Source: Bacteroidales bacterium UBA1064 (GTDB taxonomy: Bacteria > Bacteroidota > Bacteroidia > Bacteroidales > Tenuifilaceae). Taken from it: DNA of 14,434 nt. The notes below the pieces were generated by a model. It searched no databases and was not told where the DNA came from. It saw only the letters and a list, made by a program, of their open reading frames with translations. The position numbers and the translations under genes were made by a program. Positions 7,626 through 14,086 of the stretch are shown here, piece by piece. Position 1 is the first letter of the stretch. Each line of letters begins with the position of its first letter. The stretch is taken from NCBI GenBank assembly GCA_002316235.1, contig DCDD01000011.1, forward strand, positions 1-14,434, in the 5' to 3' direction.

Positions 7626-8597
7626 ATGGCAAAGTACAAGTATAAATTCCATCCCGAGCAGCTAACATTCGTTAGGGTTAGAGCTACCCTTAAAGAAAAG
7701 TTGTTTGTTGCCTTGAAGTACATGGTGGCAACAGCTATTGTTGGTATAATATCCTACCTGGTTTTCCCTTTCTTTATCGATACCCCCGAGGTTCGAAAGT
7801 TAAAGCGGGAGAACCAGGAGCTTATGCTTAACTTTGAACTTATCGACAAGCGGTTGGATCAGCTCAGAGCGGTTATTGAAAACCTACAGCAGCGCGACGA
7901 TAACATTTACCGCATCATTTTCGAGGCCGAACCTATTCATCCTTCTGTAAGAGAAGCGGGGATGGGCGGTGTTGACAGGTACTCCTACCTCGAAGGCCTT
8001 TCAAACAACAAGATTATTGTTGAAACTGCCCGGAAAATTGACCTTTTAAGCAAAAAGGCTTACATTCAAAGCCGTTCGTTCGATGAGATTTCCACTCTGG
8101 CTAAAAGAAAGGAGGAAATGGTACGCTGCATTCCTGCCATTATGCCTATAAACAATAAAGACCTCACCCGGATGGCCTCATCGTTTGGCATGAGAATTCA
8201 TCCATTCTACAAGGTGTTGAAAATGCACACGGGCATGGATTTTACATCCCCGTTAGGCACCGAGGTTTACTCAACAGGCGATGGGGTTGTTACCAATGTG
8301 GAGTATGCCCAACGGGGCTATGGCTACAACATTATTGTTGACCACGGATTTGGCTACAAAACCCGCTACGCCCATTTGGGGAAAATTATTGTTAAACCCG
8401 GCCAAAAAGTTAGGCGGGGCATGGTTATTGGCCTGGTAGGAAACACGGGAACTTCTGTTGCGCCCCATCTTCACTACGAGGTTATCCGTAACAACACGCC
8501 GGTTAACCCAATTAACTACTACTTCAACGACCTTACACCCGAGCAGTACGATAAGCTGGTTGAAATAGCATCCCAGCCAACCCAAAGCTTTGACTAA
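7626..8597 (+). CDS. Membrane-anchored M23 (LytM-type) metallopeptidase, second tandem copy
   Basis: 323 residues, aligning without gaps to the preceding protein. Counting by hand, about 137 of the first 300 positions are identical (roughly 46%), with the membrane helix (about 27-50) diverged and the catalytic domain most conserved. Active-site residues sit at the same numbers: H201 and D205 (HTGMD), H250, H281 and H283 (HLH). The N-terminal motif K-Y-K-F-H-P-x-x-L-T-F and the coiled region at 57-90 are also kept. This is an old tandem duplication with both copies apparently active, which suggests division of labour (different partner, site or bond) or heteromer formation through the coiled regions. 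That is inference. The start ATG at 7626 gives the same beginning as the first copy. The MerR-type gene follows after 17 bases. Confidence 0.93.
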   Translation: MAKYKYKFHPEQLTFVRVRATLKEKLFVALKYMVATAIVGIISYLVFPFFIDTPEVRKLKRENQELMLNFELIDKRLDQLRAVIENLQQRDDNIYRIIFEAEPIHPSVREAGMGGVDRYSYLEGLSNNKIIVETARKIDLLSKKAYIQSRSFDEISTLAKRKEEMVRCIPAIMPINNKDLTRMASSFGMRIHPFYKVLKMHTGMDFTSPLGTEVYSTGDGVVTNVEYAQRGYGYNIIVDHGFGYKTRYAHLGKIIVKPGQKVRRGMVIGLVGNTGTSVAPHLHYEVIRNNTPVNPINYYFNDLTPEQYDKLVEIASQPTQSFD

Positions 8598-8614
8598 ACG
8601 ATTCTTTTGAACTA

Positions 8615-8953
8615 ATGCCTTACAAGGAAAAAAATATCGAAAAATTCTACTTTTCCATTGGAGAGGTAGCCGAAATGCTCGGCGTTAACGCTTCCCTTAT
8701 CAGGTTCTGGGAAAAGAACTTCGACATTATTCAGCCCCGTAAGAATCAGAAGGGTACGAGATTCTACACCAAGGAAGATATTGACAACCTTAAGCTAATT
8801 TACCATCTGGTAAAGGAGCAAAGGATGACCATTGAGGGGGCGAGGAAAAAAATTGCCGAGGACAAACATTCCGTATCCGATAGCTTTAAGATTATCGAAA
8901 GCCTGAACTCCATCAAGCAAATGCTACTGGAAGTTCGCGATCAGCTCGATTAG
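8615..8953 (+). CDS. Short MerR-family DNA-binding protein
   Basis: 112 residues. The MerR winged helix-turn-helix is clear: F-S-I-G-E-V-A-E-M-L-G-V (13-24), the recognition helix S-L-I-R-F-W-E (27-33), and the wing with G-T-R-F-Y-T-K-E-D-I (47-56), where R-F-Y-T replaces the more common R-x-Y. A second helical part (L-V-K-E-Q-R-M-T-I-E-G-A-R-K-K-I, 65-80) and a short C-terminal helix (90-111) that may dimerise follow. There is no effector-binding domain and no cysteine at all, so metal or thiol sensing of the classic MerR sort is not supported. It lies third in the operon, between the peptidases and the NIF3 gene, so control of its own operon is possible but unproven. Targets are unknown. 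Confidence 0.88.
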   Translation: MPYKEKNIEKFYFSIGEVAEMLGVNASLIRFWEKNFDIIQPRKNQKGTRFYTKEDIDNLKLIYHLVKEQRMTIEGARKKIAEDKHSVSDSFKIIESLNSIKQMLLEVRDQLD

Positions 8954-8980
8954 CCAAATTCTTCAAGTTTCCAAACCCAA

Positions 8981-10075
8981 ATGAAACTCGACGAAATTGT
9001 TTCGTATTTTGAAGAGCTTGCCCCAACAGCCTACCAGGAGGAATACGACAACGCTGGTCTTATTGTAGGCGATGCCTCAATGGAAGTAAAGGCAGCTCTT
9101 CTCACTCTTGATGTTACCCCCGAGGTTGTTCTTGAGGCCATTGATAAAGGAGCTAACCTGATAATCTCACATCATCCTATTATTTTTAAGGGTATTAATA
9201 AGTTTACCGGCAGCAGCTATGTTGAAAAAACAGTAGCAGCAGCCATCAAGAACGATATTGCCATTTTTGCAGCCCACACCAACTTCGACAGCATGATGGG
9301 TGGAGTTAACTTGTCAATTGCCCGTAAGTTGGGTATTACCGATCTGGAGATTTTGCAGCCCATAAACAATGGGCTTTTCAAGCTGGTAACCTTTGTCCCT
9401 GTCGATAGCGTGGAAAAGGTTAGAGATGCCATGTTTAAGGCCGGAGCCGGTCAAATTGGAGGTTACGATTGCTGTTCCTTCGGCTCCGAGGGCTTTGGGA
9501 CATTCCGCGCTGGCGACAACACTCACCCCTACGTGGGCCAAAAGGGCGAGATGCACAGGGAGCCCGAGGTTAGGGTGGAAACCATTCTTCCAAAAAATAT
9601 CCTTGCAAGAGTGGTGGAAAAGATGATTGAAGCCCACCCATACGAGGAGGTGGCATACGATATTTACCCTCTCGAAATTCCATACAGGCAGGTTGGATTG
9701 GGAATGGTGGGGAATATTGAGGAGCCTGTTGCTTCAGTTGACTTTTTAAGACAGGTAAAGGAAGTGTTTGGCGCTGGTGTGGTTCGCTACACCGCGCTTT
9801 CACGTCAAGTTATCAAAAGGGTTGCATTCTGCGGAGGTTCAGGTGCCAGCCTGATTGGAAAGGCTATTGAATCGGGCGCCGACATATTCATTACCTCAGA
9901 TATCAAGTACCACCAATTCTTCGATGCCGATGGCAGAATTATCATTGCCGACATTGGGCACTTCGAGAGCGAACAGTTTACTATTGAATTATTTTATGAG
10001 TACCTTTTGAAAAAATTCCCTACCTTTGCGGTCTTAAAATCAAGGGTAAATACCAATCCAATTAACTACTTATAG
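8981..10075 (+). CDS. NIF3/DUF34 dinuclear-metal protein with PII-like insert
   Basis: 364 residues, the long bacterial form of the family. The N- and C-terminal NIF3 parts bring together the expected metal ligands: H64-H65 in S-H-H-P, D103 in H-T-N-F-D, and H327 with E331 in G-H-F-E-S-E. Between them, about 131-235 matches the CutA/PII-like insertion (F-V-P-V-D-S-V-E-K-V at 138-147, E-A-H-P-Y-E-E-V-A-Y at 217-226). Known structures form toroidal hexamers with two metals per subunit. The family is often labelled GTP cyclohydrolase type 2, but that activity is not generally established; a metal-handling role has been proposed. Start ATG at 8981, 27 bases after the MerR-type gene. The zinc-ribbon gene follows after 10 bases, a pairing I recall from other phyla. 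The family call is firm; the function is open. Confidence 0.95.
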   Translation: MKLDEIVSYFEELAPTAYQEEYDNAGLIVGDASMEVKAALLTLDVTPEVVLEAIDKGANLIISHHPIIFKGINKFTGSSYVEKTVAAAIKNDIAIFAAHTNFDSMMGGVNLSIARKLGITDLEILQPINNGLFKLVTFVPVDSVEKVRDAMFKAGAGQIGGYDCCSFGSEGFGTFRAGDNTHPYVGQKGEMHREPEVRVETILPKNILARVVEKMIEAHPYEEVAYDIYPLEIPYRQVGLGMVGNIEEPVASVDFLRQVKEVFGAGVVRYTALSRQVIKRVAFCGGSGASLIGKAIESGADIFITSDIKYHQFFDADGRIIIADIGHFESEQFTIELFYEYLLKKFPTFAVLKSRVNTNPINYL

Positions 10076-10085
10076 CTTGTAAAAT

Positions 10086-10853
10086 ATGGCAGCAGTGAAG
10101 AACAAACCAGCTGAACCTACCGCCGAGCTTTCGGTGGAGGAGAAATTACGTTTTCTGTACATGCTTCAGCAGGTTGATTCTAAGATTGACCGGATTAGAA
10201 TGCTGAGGGGAGAACTTCCCCTTGAGGTTCAGGACCTGGAGGATGAAATTGAAGGGCTCGAAACCAGAATTGATAACCTAAAACAGGAAATCAAGAGCCT
10301 TGAGAGCGAGGTGTCTGCCAAGAAACAGGAAATTAAGGATGCCAATACGCTTATAAAAAAATATCAGGAGCAGCAAAAAACTGTTAGGAACAACCGGGAG
10401 TTTGATTCGCTCTCAAAGGAAATTGAATACCAAACATTGGAAATTGAACTTTGCGAAAAGCGAATTAAGGAGTTTACCCAACAGGTAAAGGATAAGACTC
10501 TTGTTATTGAGCAGTCGCAAAAGTTGCTTGAGGAGCGAAAACTCGATCTAAAGGGAAAAAGAATGGAGCTCGATAATATTATAAACGAGACCCAGAAGGA
10601 GGAAGAGGAGCTTATTAGGAAATCCGAGGAGTATGGAAAGATTATTGAACCCAGGCTTTACACAGCATACCGTCGGATTAGGGGAAATGCACGCAACGGC
10701 TTGGCTGTTGTTACCGTGCAGCGTGATGCCTGCGGGGGTTGCTTCAACAAGATTCCTCCCCAGCGCCAGCTCGACATAAAGATTCATAAGAAAATTATTG
10801 TGTGTGAGTACTGTGGCCGAATTCTGGTGGACGACTCTTTGGCCAGCATGTAA
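10086..10853 (+). CDS. Coiled-coil protein with C4 zinc ribbon (COG1579 type)
   Basis: 255 residues. Residues about 17-185 are strongly charged and helical, rich in E, K, Q, I and L, forming a long antiparallel coiled coil; the turn probably lies around the basic R-N-N-R-E-F-D-S-L (101-109), a conserved feature of this family. The C-terminus carries the zinc ribbon C216-G-G-C219 and C240-E-Y-C243. Better-studied relatives, recalled from the literature, include Helicobacter pylori HP0958 (a sigma-54/RpoN chaperone and RNA-binding protein) and chlamydial CT398. Their roles in flagella or secretion need not hold here, since no such genes are visible. It is the last gene of the operon, 10 bases after the NIF3 gene and just before a terminator, so a functional link with NIF3 is the best contextual clue. 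It is presumably cytoplasmic; no signal peptide is seen. Confidence 0.92.
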   Translation: MAAVKNKPAEPTAELSVEEKLRFLYMLQQVDSKIDRIRMLRGELPLEVQDLEDEIEGLETRIDNLKQEIKSLESEVSAKKQEIKDANTLIKKYQEQQKTVRNNREFDSLSKEIEYQTLEIELCEKRIKEFTQQVKDKTLVIEQSQKLLEERKLDLKGKRMELDNIINETQKEEEELIRKSEEYGKIIEPRLYTAYRRIRGNARNGLAVVTVQRDACGGCFNKIPPQRQLDIKIHKKIIVCEYCGRILVDDSLASM

Positions 10854-10871
10854 TAGAAACAACCTTCGTAT

Positions 10872-10904
10872 GCCTCCAAGCGGTTTAGTCTTGGGGGCTT
10901 TTTT
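10872..10904 (+). terminator. Rho-independent terminator after the five-gene operon
   Basis: A 9-bp stem, GCCTCCAAG (10872-10880) with CTTGGGGGC (10890-10898), containing one T-G wobble and a 9-base loop, is followed by six T residues (10899-10904). It lies 18 bases after the zinc-ribbon stop codon. Read on the minus strand there is no T-run after the stem, so it should act on the plus-strand operon only and not on rsmI, which converges from the right. Confidence 0.85.
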
Positions 10905-10909
10905 ATTGC

Positions 10910-11605
10910 TTACTCCTCGTCAAGGCTTTTATTCCTTCCTAAACCCTGAACAACCACTACCACTTCACCCTTAACGGTTTTCGAGTTGAAGTGTGCTGCC
11001 ACTTCGGCTAGTGTTCCCCGCATTGTTTCCTCATGCAGCTTGGTCAGCTCCCTCGAAACGCTAACCCTCCGGTCGGGGCCGAAAACAGCCATGAGCTGCT
11101 CCAGCAGCTTTACCAGCCGAAAGGGCGATTCGTAAAACACCATCGTGCGATCCTCGTCTTGAAGTGCCTCAATTCGCTTGCTGCGACCCTTTTTCTGTGG
11201 CAGGAACCCTTCAAACACAAATCTATCGCAGGGCATACCGCTCTGAACCAGCGCAGGAACAAAAGCTGTTGCCCCGGGTAGGCATTCCACCTCAACTCCC
11301 CGTTCCAGGCAAGTGCGCACGAGGAGGAAACCCGGATCGGAAATGCCAGGTGTTCCGGCATCCGATATCAGGGCAACGTCAAGTCCGGCGGCTATCTGTT
11401 CGGCAATTGCTTCAACCGATTGGTGCTCGTTGAACTTATGATGCGATCTTAGTGGGGTTTCGATGCTGTAATGCTTAAGCAGATTCCCACTGGTGCGGGT
11501 ATCCTCTGCAAGTACTAGTGAAACCGAACGTAGTACCTCCAGCGCTCTTAACGTTATATCACCTAAATTTCCTATTGGCGTAGGAACAATGAATAGTTTG
11601 GACAT
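10910..11605 (-). CDS. rsmI: 16S rRNA (cytidine(1402)-2'-O)-methyltransferase RsmI
   Basis: 231 residues. RsmI 2'-O-methylates C1402 in the decoding centre of 16S rRNA with SAM. The tetrapyrrole-methylase-fold motifs are all visible: P-T-P-I-G-N-L-G-D-I-T (8-18), A-E-D-T-R (33-37), S-D-A-G-T-P-G-I-S-D-P-G (81-92), L-P-G-A (109-112), and Y-E-S-P-x-R (158-163). E-L-T-K-x-H-E-E (186-193) and K-G-E-V-V-V-V (212-218) close the core. It is shorter than the Escherichia coli enzyme (about 286 residues) because the C-terminal extension is missing, which I believe is normal in Bacteroidota. The ATG start at 11605 gives the typical MSKLFIVPTPIGNLGD. It converges with the zinc-ribbon operon. The gene upstream on the same strand ends 145 bases away, so rsmI may have its own promoter, though I found no clean match. 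Confidence 0.96.
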   Translation of the reverse strand: MSKLFIVPTPIGNLGDITLRALEVLRSVSLVLAEDTRTSGNLLKHYSIETPLRSHHKFNEHQSVEAIAEQIAAGLDVALISDAGTPGISDPGFLLVRTCLERGVEVECLPGATAFVPALVQSGMPCDRFVFEGFLPQKKGRSKRIEALQDEDRTMVFYESPFRLVKLLEQLMAVFGPDRRVSVSRELTKLHEETMRGTLAEVAAHFNSKTVKGEVVVVVQGLGRNKSLDEE

Positions 11606-11750
11606 AGATTGGAGGTTAGCGTGTTTTTTTACTTTGGTGAAGTTTCAATTTCAAACATTTTGGGTGGGTGGGGCTTTACATCTGCCAGCGCTATCAAATG
11701 TTAAAAAATGAACATTACTAAAAAAAGTAACAGGGAAGGGCAGGAGGTAG

Positions 11751-12491
11751 TTACAGTGCAAACTTCCTGCGCAATAAATCGATAAATTTTGAAGCAGCTT
11801 CGCTGGTTGCACTCCAGCTAAAGTTATCCTGAAGGTAAATAATGGCCTCGTTCAAGTCGTCCATCTCGTTAAGACGGTTTACCGTTTCGGCATAGAGCGC
11901 CGAATCGCCATCAAACAGCTCGTTGGTGAACAGGAACTTATCGTTAATGCCTATTGCCTTGGCAAGGTCGGTAATGGGCTTGTTCTGCAGCTTGGTGCCC
12001 ATATCGGACCTGCGCGCTTGGTTAGCAATAGTTTCGTTAAGTGACTTTTGCTTGTCCTGAAACTTATCGGCCAACGTTGCCGGTCGATCGGTGCTGGCTG
12101 CTCCGGGGGTTGGTTCAACCTCAATACTTTTACTTTCATTTGTAGATGGAGCCTTTTCCCTGAACTTTTGTATTTGCTCGGGTGGTTTCTTTGAGTATGA
12201 ACCAGCTGGAGCAACAGGTTCAACATTATGGCTTGGGGTGGATAAAGGCTGATCTCTTTTGATGCCTTGAGTTGTAGTTTCGGCATTTGCCTTAACGGTA
12301 TGCTGGCTATGGGCTTGATGGGTAGGTTCAGCCTGCTTTTCAACGCTAAACAACAGCAGCTCGTAGGCTTTGGCAAGTTTGTCAAGCAGTATGTTACGTT
12401 CAATTGACGGCAGATTTTCGGATGCCAGGGCTCTTTCAATTATTTTCATGCTGTCGTCTAAAAGTGTTTTCGAGTCTCGAAGATATTGCAT
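11751..12491 (-). CDS. Hypothetical protein with conserved C-terminal module, Bacteroidota type
   Basis: 246 residues from the ATG at 12491 (a TTG three codons upstream, at 12500, is possible but less likely). I cannot assign a function. Three parts are visible. Residues 1-52 are helical (M-K-I-I-E-R-A-L-A, L-L-D-K-L-A-K-A-Y-E-L-L). Residues 53-135 form a low-complexity linker rich in P, T, S, Q, H and E, probably disordered. Residues 164-246 form a compact-looking helical module with N-D-K-F-L-F-T-N-E-L-F-D-G-D (183-196), L-N-E-M-D-D-L-N-E-A (207-216), and a basic end L-L-R-R-K-F (239-244). I recall similar 'IGINDRFLF..ELF.GD' modules in many Bacteroidota hypothetical proteins. No signal peptide or membrane helix is seen, so it is probably cytoplasmic. 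It is divergent from tdk, with facing promoters in the 90-base gap. Confidence 0.8.
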   Translation of the reverse strand: MQYLRDSKTLLDDSMKIIERALASENLPSIERNILLDKLAKAYELLLFSVEKQAEPTHQAHSQHTVKANAETTTQGIKRDQPLSTPSHNVEPVAPAGSYSKKPPEQIQKFREKAPSTNESKSIEVEPTPGAASTDRPATLADKFQDKQKSLNETIANQARRSDMGTKLQNKPITDLAKAIGINDKFLFTNELFDGDSALYAETVNRLNEMDDLNEAIIYLQDNFSWSATSEAASKFIDLLRRKFAL

Positions 12492-12511
12492 CACTGTCAA
12501 CTGTTAAGATT

Positions 12512-12545
12512 TTTCGACCTTCAAAAATAAGTTTTATTAAATTTG
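12512..12545 (+). promoter_or_regulatory. Candidate promoter of tdk
   Basis: TAAATTTG (12538-12545) matches the Bacteroidota -7 consensus exactly. The upstream element is imperfect: TTTCG (12512-12516) stands in for TTTG with a spacer of 21. Transcription would start near 12552, about 30 bases before the tdk ATG at 12582. This rules out an in-frame TTG at 12543, which lies inside the -7 element. Confidence 0.5.
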
Positions 12546-12553
12546 TATGTAAA
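12522..12553 (-). promoter_or_regulatory. Candidate promoter of the hypothetical gene, back-to-back with the tdk promoter
   Basis: On the minus strand TATTTTTG (12529-12522) matches the -7 consensus TAnnTTTG. A near -33 element, TTTA in place of TTTG (12553-12550), precedes it by 20 bases. Transcription would begin near 12515, about 24 bases before the ATG at 12491. The -33 part is one base off the consensus. Confidence 0.5.
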
Positions 12554-12581
12554 ACTAACGCTAATAATTCATTTTAGACCC

Positions 12582-13169
12582 ATGCCTTTTATCGAAAATT
12601 CTGTAAGCAACAAGCGCAATGGATGGATAGAGGTTATTGCCGGTTCGATGTTTTCGGGTAAAACAGAGGAGCTAATCCGCCGACTAAAGAGAGCAAAGTA
12701 TGCCAGGTTGCGCGTGGAAATTTTCAAGCCCCAAATTGATACCCGTTACTCCGAGGAGAAGGTGGTATCGCACGATGCCAACTCCATTATCTCCACGCCG
12801 GTTACTTCATCGGGCAACATTTTACTGCTGGCACAGGATGTAGATGTGGTAGGAATAGATGAGGCGCAGTTTTTTGATATGGGACTACCTAGGGTTTGCA
12901 CCCAGCTTGCCGACATGGGGGTAAGGGTAATTGTGGCAGGGCTTGATATGGATTTTCGTGGTAAACCCTTTGGCCCAATGCCAAACCTGATGGCTATTGC
13001 CGAGTATGTTACCAAGGTTCATGCCATCTGTGTTCGCTGTGGCGAGTTGGCTCATTTCTCGCACCGAACTGCCGACACCGATAAACTAGTGGTGCTGGGC
13101 GAAACCGACATATACGAACCCCTTTGCAGGCACTGCTATAATGAAGCCTTGAGCAAAAGCAAAACCTAA
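12582..13169 (+). CDS. tdk: Thymidine kinase, type II
   Basis: 195 residues from ATG 12582. It phosphorylates thymidine (and deoxyuridine) with ATP in pyrimidine salvage in the cytoplasm. Features of the type II (tetrameric, zinc-containing) family: P-loop G-S-M-F-S-G-K-T (21-28), K-P-x-x-D-x-R-Y (49-56), S-H-D-A (63-66), D-E-A-Q-F-F (93-98) with the catalytic E94, G-L-D-M-D-F-R-G-K-P-F (120-130), and the zinc site C150-x2-C153 / C182-x2-C185 around the lasso segment V-L-G-E-T-D-I-Y-E-P (171-180). All key residues are present and the length is normal. An upstream in-frame TTG at 12543 is rejected because it overlaps the promoter. A small membrane-protein gene follows after 3 bases, so the two are probably cotranscribed. 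The neighbourhood of tdk and rsmI is, as I recall, common in Bacteroidota. Confidence 0.96.
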   Translation: MPFIENSVSNKRNGWIEVIAGSMFSGKTEELIRRLKRAKYARLRVEIFKPQIDTRYSEEKVVSHDANSIISTPVTSSGNILLLAQDVDVVGIDEAQFFDMGLPRVCTQLADMGVRVIVAGLDMDFRGKPFGPMPNLMAIAEYVTKVHAICVRCGELAHFSHRTADTDKLVVLGETDIYEPLCRHCYNEALSKSKT

Positions 13170-13172
13170 CAA

Positions 13173-13628
13173 ATGGCCTATCGGGAAGTTAGCTTTCGCA
13201 TTAGTCGTAAGAACTTCTGGTTCATAACCTTTCTCATAGTCCTTCTACCCATTTCTTCAAAGTACCGGTTGCTCATCTTTGGTAAACGAACGCAAGGCGT
13301 GGTGGTTGCCAACGAGGTGAAGTCATCTGCTTTTTATCAGTCGCATGGTTACGACTCCTACCCGGTTATTGAGTTTAATGCAGATTCTCTAACACTAAGA
13401 ATGTATGGCCCCGAGAATACCAACTATGAAGTTGGACGTAGGTTTACAGTTATTTACAACCCCGACAATCCATATAACTGTATGATTTTATCGCTCTCCT
13501 ACTTTTATACCGGGCGTGGCGTTATTCTGCCCGGAACAATTATGCTTTTATGGATTTCATTTTACCTGACCTTTAGAAGCAGGGATAGCAAAAATAACCC
13601 TCGAAAGGGTGAAAGGGATTCTCCGTAG
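13173..13628 (+). CDS. DUF3592-like small membrane protein
   Basis: 151 residues with two membrane helices (about 15-36 and 115-134). Between them lies a roughly 78-residue, beta-rich domain with G-V-V-V-A-N-E-V (42-49), Y-P-V-I-E-F (63-68), Y-E-V-G-R-R-F-T-V-I-Y (85-95) and N-P-D-N-P (96-100). The order Y-P-x-I-x-F, then V-G-x-x-x-x-V-x-Y-N-P-x-N-P, is what I know from DUF3592 proteins, whose function is unknown. Both ends should face the cytoplasm and the domain the periplasm; the C-terminal tail is polar and basic (R-S-R-D-S-K-N-N-P-R-K). Only 3 bases separate it from tdk, so it is likely in the same transcript, but no functional link to thymidine salvage is apparent. The ATG at 13173 is the only sensible start. 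The stop at 13626 opens a gene-poor region. Confidence 0.75.
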   Translation: MAYREVSFRISRKNFWFITFLIVLLPISSKYRLLIFGKRTQGVVVANEVKSSAFYQSHGYDSYPVIEFNADSLTLRMYGPENTNYEVGRRFTVIYNPDNPYNCMILSLSYFYTGRGVILPGTIMLLWISFYLTFRSRDSKNNPRKGERDSP

Positions 13629-13903
13629 GCGTAGTGAAATTGAGCATTGCAGTTGAAGGTTATAGTAAGAATGCAGCTTTTCGGATTCACTTCCGGGTGT
13701 TCAAGTTACGCTTGTTTGAGCCTGGTTTTCCTGAATGATTGGCTGAACCACTATATTCCTATATTTTCCCTGAAAGGTTTCGTATCTGGGAGCTAGTAAA
13801 AATTGTTACTTACACAGAATATGGTCGTAGAGCATGCTCTGAAATTGGGATTTTATATTGATATAACTCAAAACCAAACAGAAAAATTGCAAAATTACTA
13901 GCG

Positions 13904-13961
13904 GCATGATGTACGAATTATTCTCGGAATTGTTTAAAAACCAATTGTAGAATCATCATGC
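13904..13961. repeat. Inverted repeat GCATGATG / CATCATGC around an AT-rich core
   Basis: GCATGATG (13904-13911) and its perfect complement CATCATGC (13954-13961) are separated by 42 bases. Inside, AATTGTTT and AAACCAATT (about 13929-13946) form a second, imperfect pairing around an A-rich centre. The arms are short enough that chance is possible. There is no T-run after the right arm, so it is not a standard terminator. Confidence 0.35.
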
Positions 13962-14018
13962 GTATAGGAGAGTTGCCGAAGTTTAAAGATGCGATAGAGG
14001 AGTTGAAAATATAACTCT

Positions 14019-14086
14019 CTCTGTGCTGCTCCATGCTCTCTGTGGTAAGAAAAGCCCAACCACGGAGGACACAGAGGTACACGGAG
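14019..14086. repeat. Imperfect hairpin of CACGGAG/CACAGAG units upstream of the GxxExxY gene
   Basis: The left arm (14019-14047) and right arm (14058-14086) are 29 bases each, about two thirds complementary, with the inner end best: CTCTGTGGT pairs with ACCACGGAG with one wobble, around a 10-base loop. The right arm is itself a direct repeat with a period of 9-10: CACGGAGGA (14061-14069), CACAGAGGTA (14070-14079), CACGGAGAA (14080-14088). The left arm carries the complementary CTCTGTG units at 14019 and 14039. The gene start lies 17 bases after the hairpin. Similar CACAGAG-rich tracts near GxxExxY genes are something I recall from other genomes but cannot verify here. Confidence 0.7.

Noticed and set aside
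8271..8585. A 104-codon minus-strand frame inside the second M23 gene, and a similar one at 10548-10862.
   Set aside because: Both oppose clearly coding sequence with intact motifs and have no promoter or family resemblance of their own.
11660..11673. GGGTGGGTGGGG, a possible G-quadruplex.
   Set aside because: Only three closely spaced G-runs are present; the next runs are about 70 bases away.
11715..11730. TTACT and AGTAA around an A-run after the hypothetical gene, resembling a small terminator.
   Set aside because: The stem is only 5 bp of A/T-rich sequence and the T-run on the minus strand is not directly after it.
13634..13738. A 34-codon GTG-started frame just after the DUF3592-like gene.
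   Set aside because: It is short, has no recognised similarity and no promoter, and lies in a region with no other coding signal.
13958..14014. An 18-codon ATG-started frame just before the hairpin repeat.
   Set aside because: It is too short to judge; the sequence offers no support beyond the frame itself.
14019..14086. The CACAGAG-type repeat considered as a CRISPR array.
   Set aside because: Units are only 9-10 bp with no spacers between them, and no cas genes are present.
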